Shown here: positions 26,117 to 38,357 of the stretch, piece by piece
How positions within the stretch are numbered: position 1 is the first letter of the stretch
Layout: each line of letters starts with the position of its first letter
Source of the DNA: Microplitis mediator
Lineage: Eukaryota > Arthropoda > Insecta > Hymenoptera > Braconidae
Assembly (NCBI RefSeq): GCF_029852145.1
Contig: NC_079972.1
Span: 15,126,986-15,190,985, forward strand
DNA length: 64,000 bases
Reading direction: 5' to 3'
The notes under the pieces: model-generated
Databases searched by the model: none
The model's input: only the letters and a program-made list of their open reading frames with translations
Told to the model about the DNA's origin: nothing
Program-made: the position numbers and the translations under genes

Positions 26117-26130
26117 GTGACAGCTGTCAC
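26117..26130. promoter_or_regulatory. Perfect 14-bp palindrome GTGACAGCTGTCAC (proximal copy)
   Basis: It shares the 12-bp core TGACAGCTGTCA with the copy at 25791. Two perfect copies within 340 bp of AT-rich DNA are unlikely to be pure chance, and either a regulatory pair or the ends of a decayed element could explain them. Confidence 0.35.
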
Positions 26131-26469
26131 GTAGTATTTACAGTTTAAATATGACGCGGGAAAATTGAGTCCACTGATTAGTTTGAATTCGCGCCAATAG
26201 AACTCGCGGTACAGCGTCTTCCCCTTCTTTTTAAAAAACACGCCGACATTTTTCCAGTATTCTTTAGATCGTCGAGACGTAAGGTTGTGCCGTATTATTT
26301 TAAAAAACAATTCTCGTGTGACTCAAGACCCACAACACACAGAAGAGTCACACGTATCCTCTTATCAAACAATCAACATGTGCCAGCGTTAAAATTTAAA
26401 TACGCGTTAGCCAGTCGCGCTATTTGTTAAGATAAATTTAAAAAACTAGACAATAATGTGGACGAAAAA

Positions 26470-26560
26470 ATGGGTAATTTAACCACGGTGGTGAGATTTG
26501 GTGCTGCTCTTTTACCCTACCTTGTGGATTACGTTGTTGGGACTAACGATACTCTCAAAG
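26470..26560 (+). CDS. Proposed first coding exon of the membrane protein at 38358 (weak signal peptide)
   Basis: An ATG at 26470 begins 30 codons with a hydrophobic stretch (Phe-Gly-Ala-Ala-Leu-Leu-Pro-Tyr-Leu-Val), then an AAAG|GTAACT donor at 26560 leaving one base. The next acceptor on this strand with matching phase and convincing coding is at 38358, which would complete a Glu codon and give a 446-residue secreted-side-out protein. The implied intron is 11.8 kb, long for this window. The segment looks like a signal peptide, which the downstream exons lack. The link rests on phase and logic only; another first exon may exist, for example near the GC-rich patch at 37600. Confidence 0.4.
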
Positions 26561-27641
26561 GTAACTATTGTTATTTAAATTTAAAAACTCCCTCACTTTT
26601 ATTGATTCGCACCAACAACAATAACAATTATTTTTTTAAAAAGAGACATTAAGCTGAATGTGTTTATTACTAGTACAGGTCGTTGGAGGTGTCGGTTTAA
26701 TGCCTGAAAAGATTAATTACCAAGTGTCAGTTTTATTTGCTGACGTCTCGTGTTTCTCTTAGTGATAATTCGCCAAAGGAAATTACCGCAGTAATATGCA
26801 TTCAGAGAAATTATAATTGTCTGGCTCTGGTGGTTGTCCTCAACTCGGATCCGCTTTAACAAAAAACTTGGAGCGAGTTTAAATAAAACTCAGCAATAAT
26901 AAATTTTCTTCTGGCATCTTTACCAATTTAATTACTTCCTAGTTATCTTACTAAAGCCGCAAAGTGACTGTAGGAAAATAAGTCATAAGGTTTAATTTTA
27001 AACGTGTTACACTCTAAGTGAATTATGCGAAGCGACATTACTTGGCACACTTCCTTCCACTTGCATCCTTTTTCCGGGTTTCATTATCATCATTATTATA
27101 ATAGAATACTTTACTTTAATTTTTTTTTTCTTATTATATTACGACTCGGAAACATCGGGTTTAATATACAATAAAAAGTTTCCAACGGAAGTATATTCAT
27201 GATGCCTCAACACTTGGCAATTTATATTCACAATTCATAACTCAAGATCAAAGATCAAGTTAATTATTATAATTTATAATTGCAATTAAACTTAAATAAT
27301 GTAGGACGGTCTTAAAAATTTTATTTTAACACATACGTATATATATATATGATACAAGTTCATCTTGATCTGTGCGCGCAAATGCCTTTCTAGGACATTT
27401 ATATTAATTTAATATTAAATCTTTCTTTCATCCTCACGGCATGAACAACAATTGCATCAGCTATATTTGCTAAATATATTTTAAATTAAAATAAAGTGAG
27501 TTTTAAATCCAAGTGAAAGGAGATAACGCTCAAGACTTGATCTCTTTGTTTACTCTCATCAGTTACAGTTTCAAATAATTTAATTAAATAATAAATTAGT
27601 ACACGCCTACTGTACTATTAAATATTTTTACGCCTGTCTAA

Positions 27642-28434
27642 TAGGGTGGGCCGAAAATCCGCTTTTTTTTAATTTTCATTATTAATACCAAAAATATTAT
27701 TCCTCGTACAAAAAAAAATTTTTCGGAAATCAAAAAAAATTTTAGGTTGATATCAGGCTCGCCAAACCCCGCTAAAGTTAGAAGTTTAAAATTTTTTTTC
27801 CAACACATTTTGATCGGAAATTTAATTCTCTACAAAAAAGGTCCAATAATAAAATTACGTAAAGTTGATAGTTACTGAGATAATTGCAATTTTGCTCTAA
27901 AAAATGAAATTTTTCAAGATATTATTACTTTTTCAGGGTAAAAAATAAATTTTATCATAGAAATTTCGTAGGAAATTCAATTTTCTACAAAACAGACCTA
28001 GTGAAAATTTATTCAAAATTGATAGTTACAAAAATAATAGCAATTCTTGGTGAAAACCACCAAATAACGAGAAATGTGACTATCTAAACATAAAACTGCC
28101 AGTTTCTGAATAATTATAAATTTCAAGTTTTCACCAGAAGACCAATTTTGTAAGAAATTTGATTTTTCCATGAAATTTATATGATAAAATTCATATTTTA
28201 CCCTGAAAAAGTGATAATATCTTGAAAAATTATATTTTTTAGAACAAAATTGCAATTATCTCAGTAACTATCAACTTTACGTAATTTTATTATAGGACCT
28301 ATCATGTAGAGAATTAAATTTCCGATCAAAATAAGTAGGAAAAGATATCGACCTAAAATTTTTTTTGTACAGAGAAAAATATTTTTGGTATTAATAATGA
28401 AAATTCAAAAAGAGCGTATTTTCGGCCCACCCTA
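27642..28434. mobile_element. 793-bp foldback MITE with 8-bp target-site duplication (hAT-like)
   Basis: The element starts TAGGGTGGGCCGAAAAT and ends with the exact complement ATTTTCGGCCCACCCTA. It is flanked on both sides by CTGTCTAA (27634-27641 and 28435-28442), a perfect 8-bp target-site duplication. The inverted repeat is not confined to the ends: internal blocks such as the stretch around AATTACGTAAAGTTGATAGT near 27850 recur inverted near 28270, so the two arms pair over most of the length. There is no coding capacity. An 8-bp duplication with TAGGG-type ends fits the hAT superfamily. Confidence 0.9.
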
Positions 28435-29495
28435 CTGTCTAATTGTCGCTGAATTATCTTGCTCCGGTCTCTCTAATCTAAACCTTAGAAAACTTAGATG
28501 GTTGTCAACTGACAAGTTGATAAAATAAATTTTCATACTTTCCACCCAAGCGAGAATTGTAAAAAAAAGAAAGGAAGTGAAGAAGGTTTTACTTTTCTTG
28601 GTATGGAGAAAATATTTTATTGGATTATTACTTTTATGGGCTGAATGGACAAAGTGGATGATGGTGATTCACGTAACTAAACGTGTGAAGAGGGATACCG
28701 ACGTATTATATATAATATAATAGGTATCTCCTCAATCGAACATTGACCGCAGCCGATTGGTGTGCATGTCCCTCATCAAGAGGCTCCGATGTCTGCATCA
28801 CATGTACGTGTTGCATCACTCAAGGTTTAATGGAGAATAAATAAGAAAATATATTTTATTTATGTTATTTTAGTGTAGATCTCATCTAGTCTTCGCCTTG
28901 ACAACACAACACAACACTAAACTACATTAGTGAAACTTTTCTAGCTGTCAAGGTTGCCATTGTGTCCATGTACAATGAGATAGTCCATGCCAGGTCAAAT
29001 AGTGACCCGTAGTGTGGGGACGGGAAAAAACTCTCGCTTAAAATTCTTGTCTTTGTCGCAAACCACTCGATACCTAATCCATGGAAAAAAACTCAAGAAA
29101 AAAATGTCGACTGAGTAAAAACTAAGCTCGGGTCCTTCGTACACGTGAATATCTCCATCAGCATCAGCATCAGTGTACTATCTGAATCTGGTTGAGTTAG
29201 CGGTCATGATCACGACTTAAAGTTGCCTGGACGTGGAATCCCATCAGCATTCGCCTCTTACTCTTAGCACAGACACTGTTATCTCTGGCTGAGCATGGGG
29301 TTTAGATCAGCAGTAAAAGACTTTTTATTTTATTTGTTTGTTTATCGGCGAGTAATGAGTGGGCGATATCAATCGGGTTTATTGTAGGCACGGGCGACAA
29401 CCATGAACTCGTGGGTGATGATAAAAAAAAAAAACAAATATTTAACTTTTTTTTTCGAGTCTAGTTTGTTAGATTTTTTGTTGTAGATGTTGATC

Positions 29496-29524
29496 TAGAG
29501 GTAGAGGTAGAGGTAGAGGTAGAG
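29496..29524. repeat. TAGAGG hexamer microsatellite
   Basis: About four to five tandem copies of TAGAGG. The Ser/Thr-rich open frame on the minus strand here is produced by this repeat and nearby simple sequence. Confidence 0.7.
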
Positions 29525-31399
29525 TCACCTATATCTTGTATTAGGTATGTTTTATAATCGCTGTACCGTTTATTCTGAGAAGGAGAGCACCGGGTTCCTC
29601 TCTCTACCCGTCGTTTGATGGTGTGTGTTGACCCAATGGGTTTATCTCGTATTTTGCTCGCTGAAAACTTGGACGACGACGACGACAACCACGACAACGA
29701 CCCAGATTATCCTGGCACTGTCGACTGAACTCCCCTGACCTCGCTTACACTCACACAAAACAATCTTTCATTTTTTATCATCGACTTCTTTGCTCTCCCG
29801 TGAGAAGACAACAGACGGCCCGTACAAACAACACCATATCTATATATTTTTATTTAATAAATATCTACAAATTATTATTCATATTTTATCTTAAAATAAT
29901 TATTTATTTAATAATAAATTTAACAATAAAATACTTTGAATTAATTGAAGGTCTTCAAATTTAACGACTTGAAGAAAAAAAAAATACAAATGCTGACAGA
30001 TTGCGAGATTTTAAAAATAATTAAATAAATTAAGAAATTTATTGTGCAATAGTTTAATCAACGCTTGTATTAATCGGTTATATATTTAGCTTAAATAAGA
30101 AATTACGTTTTTTTTTTAGAGTAAATTAAAGATACAGACAAAAGCAATTGGAAAAATAAATTAACTGTTAACTCGCTATTCAGTTATAATAATTAATTAA
30201 AAAAAAAAAAAGAAATAAAATATAAAATAATATTAAAACTAGGACTTTTGCAATAATACAAAACACATAGTAATTATCACAGCGTAACATCTCTCTCCCT
30301 CTTTATATTAAATCGTAATTCGTTTCATTACATCACTAACATGGAATGTGAAGTACCCATAGTATATATAGTATATATACATAGTGATATAAGTGCTCCA
30401 CATAATCATCATCGTTACATTTCGTTACTTATTCACAGAGCAATAGAGATAACCAATTATGAGTTTTCCTGATAATAACAGTTATTAATTATTAATCACA
30501 CTTCAGATTTTTCTTCTTTTTTCACTCCGTCTTCATCTTCATTGTCTTCTATCTCGTACATGTATTAATACAAAGTCAGTAAAGGCTCGGAAGCATCAGG
30601 TAGTCATATAGTTTATTATTTTTTTTTTAACGCATAATAAAGCCTGTAACAACGTGTGGGTGCATTATCCGTTTGATGATCCAATTCCCGGCGTGAATAT
30701 ACTCGGTCACATCCTCCCTTGGAAATGTAATAACTCATCTATTTCAATTCACTTGCTATCATACTTAATTTTATATACTATAATATCTATATATATAATA
30801 TGAGAATTGTCGATTGTAATCCCGGAATACGTCATCAGTGGTCACATTACCGGATGCATTTAACTGAAAATATTATTATTGCTATTAATAGTTATTGGTT
30901 TTAAATTTTTTATTACATGGTAATAACAATAATTGCAGTGATGTAGTGGTTGATTGGTTGATAATATTCGTGGAATGCAAATTTTCGGTCACTCCCATTC
31001 CCAATGTTTAGGAATTTTATTTGACAGATGTTACACTTAAACAAATTCTCAACTTCTCGAGGTTGATCACGTCATCGTCAGCCAAATCTGTAAAAATTAA
31101 ATAAAAGAATACAGTTGCACATAATAGTTTTAAGATTACATACTGCCGATTTACAGAAGTATAATTACAGAAAAACTTACTTAGGTATAACAGAGTTCTA
31201 ATAATGTCATTGTAAATAATAATAATACAGCGAAAAAAACTATTTCGTAAAGTCTATTTTCCCAAGGAATGAATGAAAAAAAATTGTTGCATAATTAATT
31301 TAATTTCTAGCTCGAAAAACAATTTTCTTGACAGAAGAAAATCGAAATTTATTTACACTACTCCAAAAATTTTGAATGGAATTTGGATGGGATGATTAT

Positions 31400-31613
31400 A
31401 TGTACCTGAAGATCGGAACGTTTTTCGCGGAACGAAATAAGAAAAAAGAAATGAAAAGTAAAAATTTACTAGATTTAGATTGTGGAAATGTTTCGCATGT
31501 CACCCGAAAATGACAAACTAGCCTCAACTGCCCCCAAATTCACCTTTAGACACAGATTTCATGTATTATTTTCATTTTTGTTGCGTGAAAAACGTTCCGA
31601 TCTTCAGGTACAT
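31400..31613. mobile_element. 214-bp MITE with 8-bp target-site duplication
   Basis: The left end ATGTACCTGAAGATCGGAAC continues GTTTTTCGCG, and the right end is its reverse complement with one change. The flanks carry ATGATTAT at 31392-31399 and again at 31614-31621, an exact 8-bp target-site duplication. The interior (about 150 bp) has no open frame. An 8-bp duplication suggests a hAT-type non-autonomous element, different in end sequence from the one at 27642. Confidence 0.88.
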
Positions 31614-31667
31614 ATGATTATGGGACTTTTTTAGAAGTAATTTGAAGACGATTATAATTTTTCTTCA

Positions 31668-31808
31668 CTCTCTAAACATGAATAAGTGAAATAAGCGAAT
31701 ATTCACTAATTCTGAGTGCCAAACGAACCACTTTTTGAAATTAGTGGTTCGACTTGCACTTGGAATTAGTGAATATTTACTTATTTTCACTAATTCATGT
31801 TTAGAGAG
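31668..31808. mobile_element. 141-bp palindromic foldback element
   Basis: CTCTCTAAACATGAATAAGT at the left is matched by the inverted ACTAATTCATGTTTAGAGAG at the right with one mismatch. The complementarity continues inward through GAATATTCACTAATT and down to GAACCACT against AGTGGTTC around a short loop. The whole unit is therefore one hairpin. It lies only 54 bp from the neighbouring MITE. No clear target-site duplication was found. Confidence 0.75.
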
Positions 31809-34800
31809 CACAACACCAAGTCCTGAGTATGGATTTTGTATGTAATTTTGATGGTAAAATTTTGAATGAAACCTTGAAATTTTTTCGGTAAAATTATGAT
31901 GAATATAAAATTTCCAATAGCATAATTTCTAGTGGTAAAAACCTGCAATGATTGTAAAAATTTTTTCCTCTCAGTGCAATAATATTTTATTTAAAATAAT
32001 TATTTATTTGAAAACGTCAGTGAGACTTGAAAGGTGTGGTTGAAATGAAAACCAAGGTCGCGGTTAATACCGTTAACTGTAACTTTAGCTAATATATAAA
32101 TTTTCTCAACACAATAACAAAACGTATAATAAATCTTAATTGATATTTATTATTTAAAAGTTATTTTATTTAAATGTCTCGTTAAAATAATTACATGCAA
32201 GCCAAATCACGTACCAGCGTAATAAAAAAATGTTAAGCTCTTAAAAAAAATGACTTTTATTATTTTTTTTTTTTTTTTTCATGATACAAGAGCACGTACT
32301 CTTACTCATCGGTAGTAATCAACAATAGACAATCTGTAAAGTTAGATAACGGCTCTAGTCGGGATGTACTCGTCTGTCTGATGTGAGGAAAAATATTTTT
32401 AAAAATGTTAACATTTATTTGGTTGTTAAAGTCGGAGTTAAATAGTTTAGGTACCAAATAGCTCAGCTGTTGTTCTGTGGTTACTCAGTTGTACCTTTTG
32501 ATTTTAGAGCTCGTGTATATATATAAGGAATACATACATATATATGTATATAAAACGAGGTGTTAGCAAGTAAAGGTATAAGTAGTTAATAGTGTACGAG
32601 GTTGTTTCTCTGTTTCTAACGGTGCGCAGGTTATTGGAAAGCTGTTGTAGGTATATATAGTGGAGTATGTTTGCTGTACAGAGCATAAAATAAAATAACA
32701 GAGTAATGGAGAGTAGAGGGAAAGAAGCATATCGTATCGTACTGTGCATAACAAACCAACAAACTATCTACACTACACTACTAAGATTATTATTGCAATG
32801 ACCCAACTCTCGTATCCACTATCTGACATTCTCAGAAACATGCTGCTGCTGCTGCTACTACTTCAATAGGTCATTTAAATTACATTAGTATACCGTTTAT
32901 TTATCATATTCATATTTATTAAAAGTATCATTTTTTATGATAATTTATACACTAATTTTACTTTTTTACTCCACGAGCCAGTTGTTTTAACATTTTTCGG
33001 TGGTTTATGTTTATTAAAATATCAATGTGATTTATACTTTAACGTTCCTTTCACGAATAATAACGAGATCATACAACTAGTTGTATATATTTATTTCTTT
33101 TGGAAAGTCATCGTGAAGCTAAAGTGCATCACAAGAATGCTGATTGCGTCTTAAGACTGTGAAAGTGAACTTAGAAAGTTATTATTTATTATTATTATTA
33201 TTATTAAATATTAATTGTCACAATTTACTTGCTCAAGGAAATTTTTTTCATCATAAATTTAAAAAAAATTTTCTGAGGACGAGATTAAATTTCTTGCGGC
33301 AAAAAATTATTTTTTTCTGTCTACATATATTCCATTTAAGGAAAAAATATTTTTCTACCTTGAGTTTCATTGATAAATAAGTATTTAGTTAATAGTTTAA
33401 TGGGAAATTAAGAACAAAGGCCAAACACACGCACAATATATATGTAATAATAAATAATAATAAAAGAGTGATGTAATAGGACCTCGTCAAGGTGGTAATG
33501 ATGATATTCAATTATATATACTCTTATGATGTTATATGTGATATCATCAAGTGCGTAAGATTGAAAAATAAGACGTACGTCTAATAAAAATAAACTATAC
33601 GTCTAATAATTTAATATACTGACAGAAAAATAATTTTTTCAAATATGTTGTCATATATTTTCTTCTTACAAGAAATTACGCCGTTGGAAATTTTATTTTA
33701 TTAATCAAAAAAATCTCACTCAGCTCGAAATTTGCTGATCTGCTTTTTTGAGTTTTTTGGAGTGCAAATAAATTTGGATTTTCTTCTGTCAAAAAAATTA
33801 TTTTCCAACTTAGATATGAAGTTAACAAAAAAATATGTAATTTTTATTGCTATACTACTTAAGAAAAAATTGTTTTGACGAAAAATTTTTTTTCGGGTAT
33901 GACCTGTATTTAAAAAATAAATAATAACAATAAACAGTATTTACTTTTGTCTGAGACCTTGCAAATAATGTTTTTACCCAAGTCGTTGAACTGTTTTGTT
34001 AAATTCAGACGTACATACTAAATGTATTCACACTCGAGCTAAAAGTTACTGAATAACTTTTGTTTCATTTTAAACCAACACACAATACACTCCTTTATAC
34101 TCAACACAATACGAACACACAAGTAATCGGGTTTTATTTAGCAATTAAAATTAAAATGAAACTAAAACTAAAACTAAAACAGAGTTTAGCTGACTAATAT
34201 AAAAGCCAGACCACACCCGAGTAATCTCCTTAAATACTAATTATTTTAAAACCCTAGTATAATATTTCGCAAGTCATGTAATGATACTCTATTTTATTGA
34301 CCTCCTTTGCTCAAATTTTATTTCTTTCTTCCATTGTCCACTAAATCCGACATATGCCAGTCAAAAGAACATAAGGTGAAAAAAATATAAATCTAAAGCT
34401 CAATGTGTGTTTTAAAAGACAAAGGATTTAAAGAACAAGGATGAATATTAATGCATCGTGCACTTTATTCACTTTTAAGAGACGACGCGGGAGTCTTGTC
34501 CTGTTCGTAAATACATATATACATGTATATATATATATATATATTGTTAAATAATGCTTGAGCATCTGCCTGCCATACGCTCCGCCTACCAATTCCGCTC
34601 GTTAATTTTTCGACGACCCGTTTTAGTTTAAAACTTCCTTTACTTTGCTCGTTCATATTTTTTTTATTTTTATTTCTTATCACTTTTCTCTTCCTTATAC
34701 ATATATATAACTTTTTTTATTTTTACCTCATTCTTTATCTCTGATACAGACTCCAAAGATGCCTACTATACTATACTTTACTACAAATCCCGTTGCTTTT

Positions 34801-37800
34801 GGTCCTCTAAACTCATATCGATCTCAGAGTAGGCGAGGTCGTGGATTTAAAATTTTTTAAACGCAATTTATATTCATCACTGCTTAATTATTATTACATA
34901 AACATATATGTATATATTTATTTACATGAAAACAGAGTAAGTGGCTGGTTACCTCGAGGTAAACTCGTTTCTTTTGGCGCAAATCTGATTGACGATATTT
35001 TGATTATGTAATTATAGTTTATTAACTTCTTATCTTGTAATTTCAGAGTCCAGCAGAGAAAAGTCATAAAAATAGTTATTAACTAAATAAAAATGTATGT
35101 ATATATATTTATATAGAGAGTTAATGATATAAATCAACGGCTCAGTTTTTTTGTCTCATAGTATAAATTTTACAAAGAACAATATGTATGTGTGTGCACA
35201 TTGTAGCTGGTGAAATATTTAGCCTGTAAAGATTAAAATTCCCAGATAGCTCAGAGATGGATAGAGATGATCAAGAGTAATAGCTTGTTTGTTACATACG
35301 TGTCTTGGAGGTAAGTTTATACTCACCAACGGACAGACATAACAACAAAGATAACAAACCACTTTATAATAATATTAAATCTTACCTACCTGAACCAATA
35401 ATAGCATAAAGCTCTCTTACTCTCGTCGCTCGTTTAACATTGCAGACATAACTGTAACTCACATCCATCCAATCTATCACGCACACAATCACCTGTCCTA
35501 TTTTTTTTCTAAATTATTTATTTCCAATTCGATTCAATTGTTTACCTCGCAGAATATACATGTATATTGTATATATTTCATATTATATATTTATTAATAG
35601 TAAACGAATCTGTCATGAGTCGTAATAATTGAGCGCATTGTTTATCTCTTAACTCTCTATATAAATTAGACTGTCAAAAAATCGATTTTTATTTTTTTTT
35701 TCAAAAAATATTGTTCCAGATGACGAAAAAAAAAAATACTCAAAGTTTGAGCTCTCAATATTGATATTAATAACCGCCTTAGCGCAATTTTTGATTTCCC
35801 ATTTGAAAAACGCGGGAAAATTTTTTTTTTAAATTTGTAATTTTATCACTTATCAATAAATCGGTACATTGGAAAACTTGATACATATTTTTGTTGGGAA
35901 TTACATCAACGATGTGTGGGGTAGAAGTAGACGTTTGTGGCCACTGCTCCGTTTTTGAACATTTAATACTTGATTTTTATTAACAAAAATGTATAAAATA
36001 AAATTTCCATTGTCATAGAGGGTTTAAAGTATCTTTGTACACATTTTAAAAATTAGTTGTTTCACTGTGTCCTTCACCAATTTCTTCAAATTTTTGAGCT
36101 GCCCAAAACTGGCCCTAATGTCACCAAAACGGTATCTCTGCCCTATTCTGATAACAGCCAACAGGAAATGCTAAAGTAATTTTCTCAAAAATGTAAAGTT
36201 ATGTGGTTATATATATGTCGTGTTGCTTCCATTAACTTGAAACTTTAATGATTGTACTACATATATGTATATAAATATAAATACAAACATTATCTGTTTT
36301 CTTGAACCATTTAACGACAAGGAAAATCCCGTTTGTTGTCCGGCAGTGTGTGTACATACATTCAAATGACATATATTTTAAAAATTTATGTTAACAAGCT
36401 TTCTAGAGTATTTAGTATCAAGAATAATTGCAGCAAGTCTGGTGACGATAATCATGTCTACTAGAGCAATAAAAGTATGGTGTCTTTAAAAGTAAAGATT
36501 AAGGTTTAATTTACTTTAACGGGTTTACTGGCTAGAGGTAAATTTAATCGTGATACCATATATATACGATGACAACTTTACGGACACAACTTGTTTAGCC
36601 TTGACTTTCTCAATGTCTCTTTCAATCACCACGCGATCGAACGGGATTCATCAATTACTCATATAAATTGTATTATCAAATGAATTTTTAAATAATTCAA
36701 TCAGCAAATCACGCAGTGACCCAGTTATTACTGAATGTTAAATGATGATTGATATCATGGGTAGATATTTATATAATTGAACGATGGATGGGTGGATTAG
36801 TTGAGTTTCTGATGGACGAATCTGGGGTACGGTGACAATTAAGTTTTGGTGATGAAAAACAAAATTGTTGAACAAACAAAAAAAAGAGCCGGGTGTTCTC
36901 AACCCGGAGAGTGTAAACGTCAGAATGTTTTACCAGAGACCCACATAATCGAGAAACCGGCAGCCGCATTCCTTGGACACAGTACTTGGGTAAAGACAAG
37001 AGACAGAATGGTTCCTTTACTTAACTTACAGCATATTACATTATACTTTGTACTGGTTGTGAAGTGAGTAGAAGGATATAAGTGAAGACTAAATGAGAAT
37101 GGAAGAGAGTACTCGCGCCAAAGAACTTTAACAGAGAAACTATACCTTCAGTCATTACTCTTCTGTCCTATATACTCTTTGTTATAACTCCGGACTTAAA
37201 CTTTGTCTTGACTTAACTTTACTCGAAAATTTTCCATTCTCATCTAAATTCAAAAAATTAAAATCAAACTTTTAGTATGCGCGTAATGCAACACTTGTAA
37301 GATTGATAAAATCTCTGTACTTTCACTAAAAATTTTGTGTAAATAAAAACTCCCAAGTCCAGTAAAAAAAAAAATAAAATTTTTTTATCTAATTAAAGTT
37401 TATGATTTTATCACTTCAAATGTTAATTAAATTGAGATTATAATTGCATTAGAGGGATTAAATTTTAATGGAAAAGTATAAAATACATGAAAGGGATCTT
37501 GTAGCTTCTAATTTATTTAAAACGTAATGTAAAAAAAATATATACAAGTGTATTTATTTATTTATATATATAGATGTATATATATATATATATATCTTAT
37601 GGCGGTGTGCACGCGCCAGCATGAACTTTGCTAGGCTCGAGCGAACACGCAACTTTATAATCCCCGGTCGCGCTAGAGCTCCCCTGAGTTTGTTCGTACC
37701 GGTCATTGGACCCTTTACTTGTACGTTTTAATTTTTACGTACTTTAATACCTCAACTAATACAACATCCACGATGCACTTACGGCAAATTTAAATTTACA

Positions 37801-38357
37801 TGGCTTTATTTTTATTACCAAACTTTCACGCTTTTTAAATCTATCAATACGCTTATGTGTGCAAGTAAAAATATTTATTTATTTTGAGTAGTTGCCGTGT
37901 AATTGTACCGAGAAACAGCCGTGAGAATTTAAAAACACAGTAATTATGATAACACAACATATATTTATCTAGCTCTATTGAGAATGGGATCTCGAGATAA
38001 AATCTGTAACATTTTTTATGTAGAATACGATAAATAATATTTTAAAGTCGCTCGGCAAGTTTTTTCCCTCATTAAAAAGTCCACTGGAGGTCCGCTCGCT
38101 ATCTTTCAATGGGTTTCCCGGTTTGATACCGTTGATCAATCAGGATTTCATTTATGAAAAATAAAATATTTTATTCTTAATACGTCATAGGAATAAATAT
38201 TTGTCAGTCACTTAAACTTTTTTATAAATTACTCCAAAGAATTAAAACATTTTCTAGGATAATGAATATTTACTAGGTCATTTTTTTCCACCGATTTCTA
38301 CATAATTTGAAATAATTATTTATTGCTTATTAATAAGAATGAAATTTCTTGTTCCAG

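Larger units (their letters stand above)
22495..26469. other. 3'UTR of the ePHD gene and AT-rich intergenic DNA
   Basis: A candidate poly(A) signal AATAAA lies at 22608-22613, with several more downstream, so the transcript may run well beyond the stop codon. The rest is very AT-rich, with poly-A runs and ATT/AAT microsatellites, and no supportable exon. Two related 14-bp palindromes at 25791 and 26117 are the only distinctive short sites. They lie just upstream of the proposed first exon at 26470. Confidence 0.5.
26561..38357. other. Presumed long first intron, gene-free, with MITEs and microsatellites
   Basis: No convincing exon is seen on either strand in almost 12 kb. The stretch holds three inverted-repeat elements (27642, 31400, 31668), a TAGAGG hexamer microsatellite (29496-29524) and several (TA)n tracts. 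A related sequence pair (about 31320-31370 and, inverted, 33720-33800) suggests another old dispersed repeat. A GC-rich patch at 37590-37730 could be a promoter, and 35640-36170 has poly-T tracts and transposon-like texture without definable ends. Confidence 0.45.

Noticed and set aside
28013..28255. 80-codon minus-strand frame
   Set aside because: It lies wholly inside the foldback MITE and has no relation to a transposase.
29461..29697. 78-codon Ser/Thr-rich minus-strand frame
   Set aside because: Its composition comes from the TAGAGG microsatellite and a GAC/GTC run; no splice sites or conserved features.
36846..37067. 73-codon plus-strand frame
   Set aside because: It has a mixed composition and looked promising, but no acceptor, donor or promoter frames it and no family resemblance was found.
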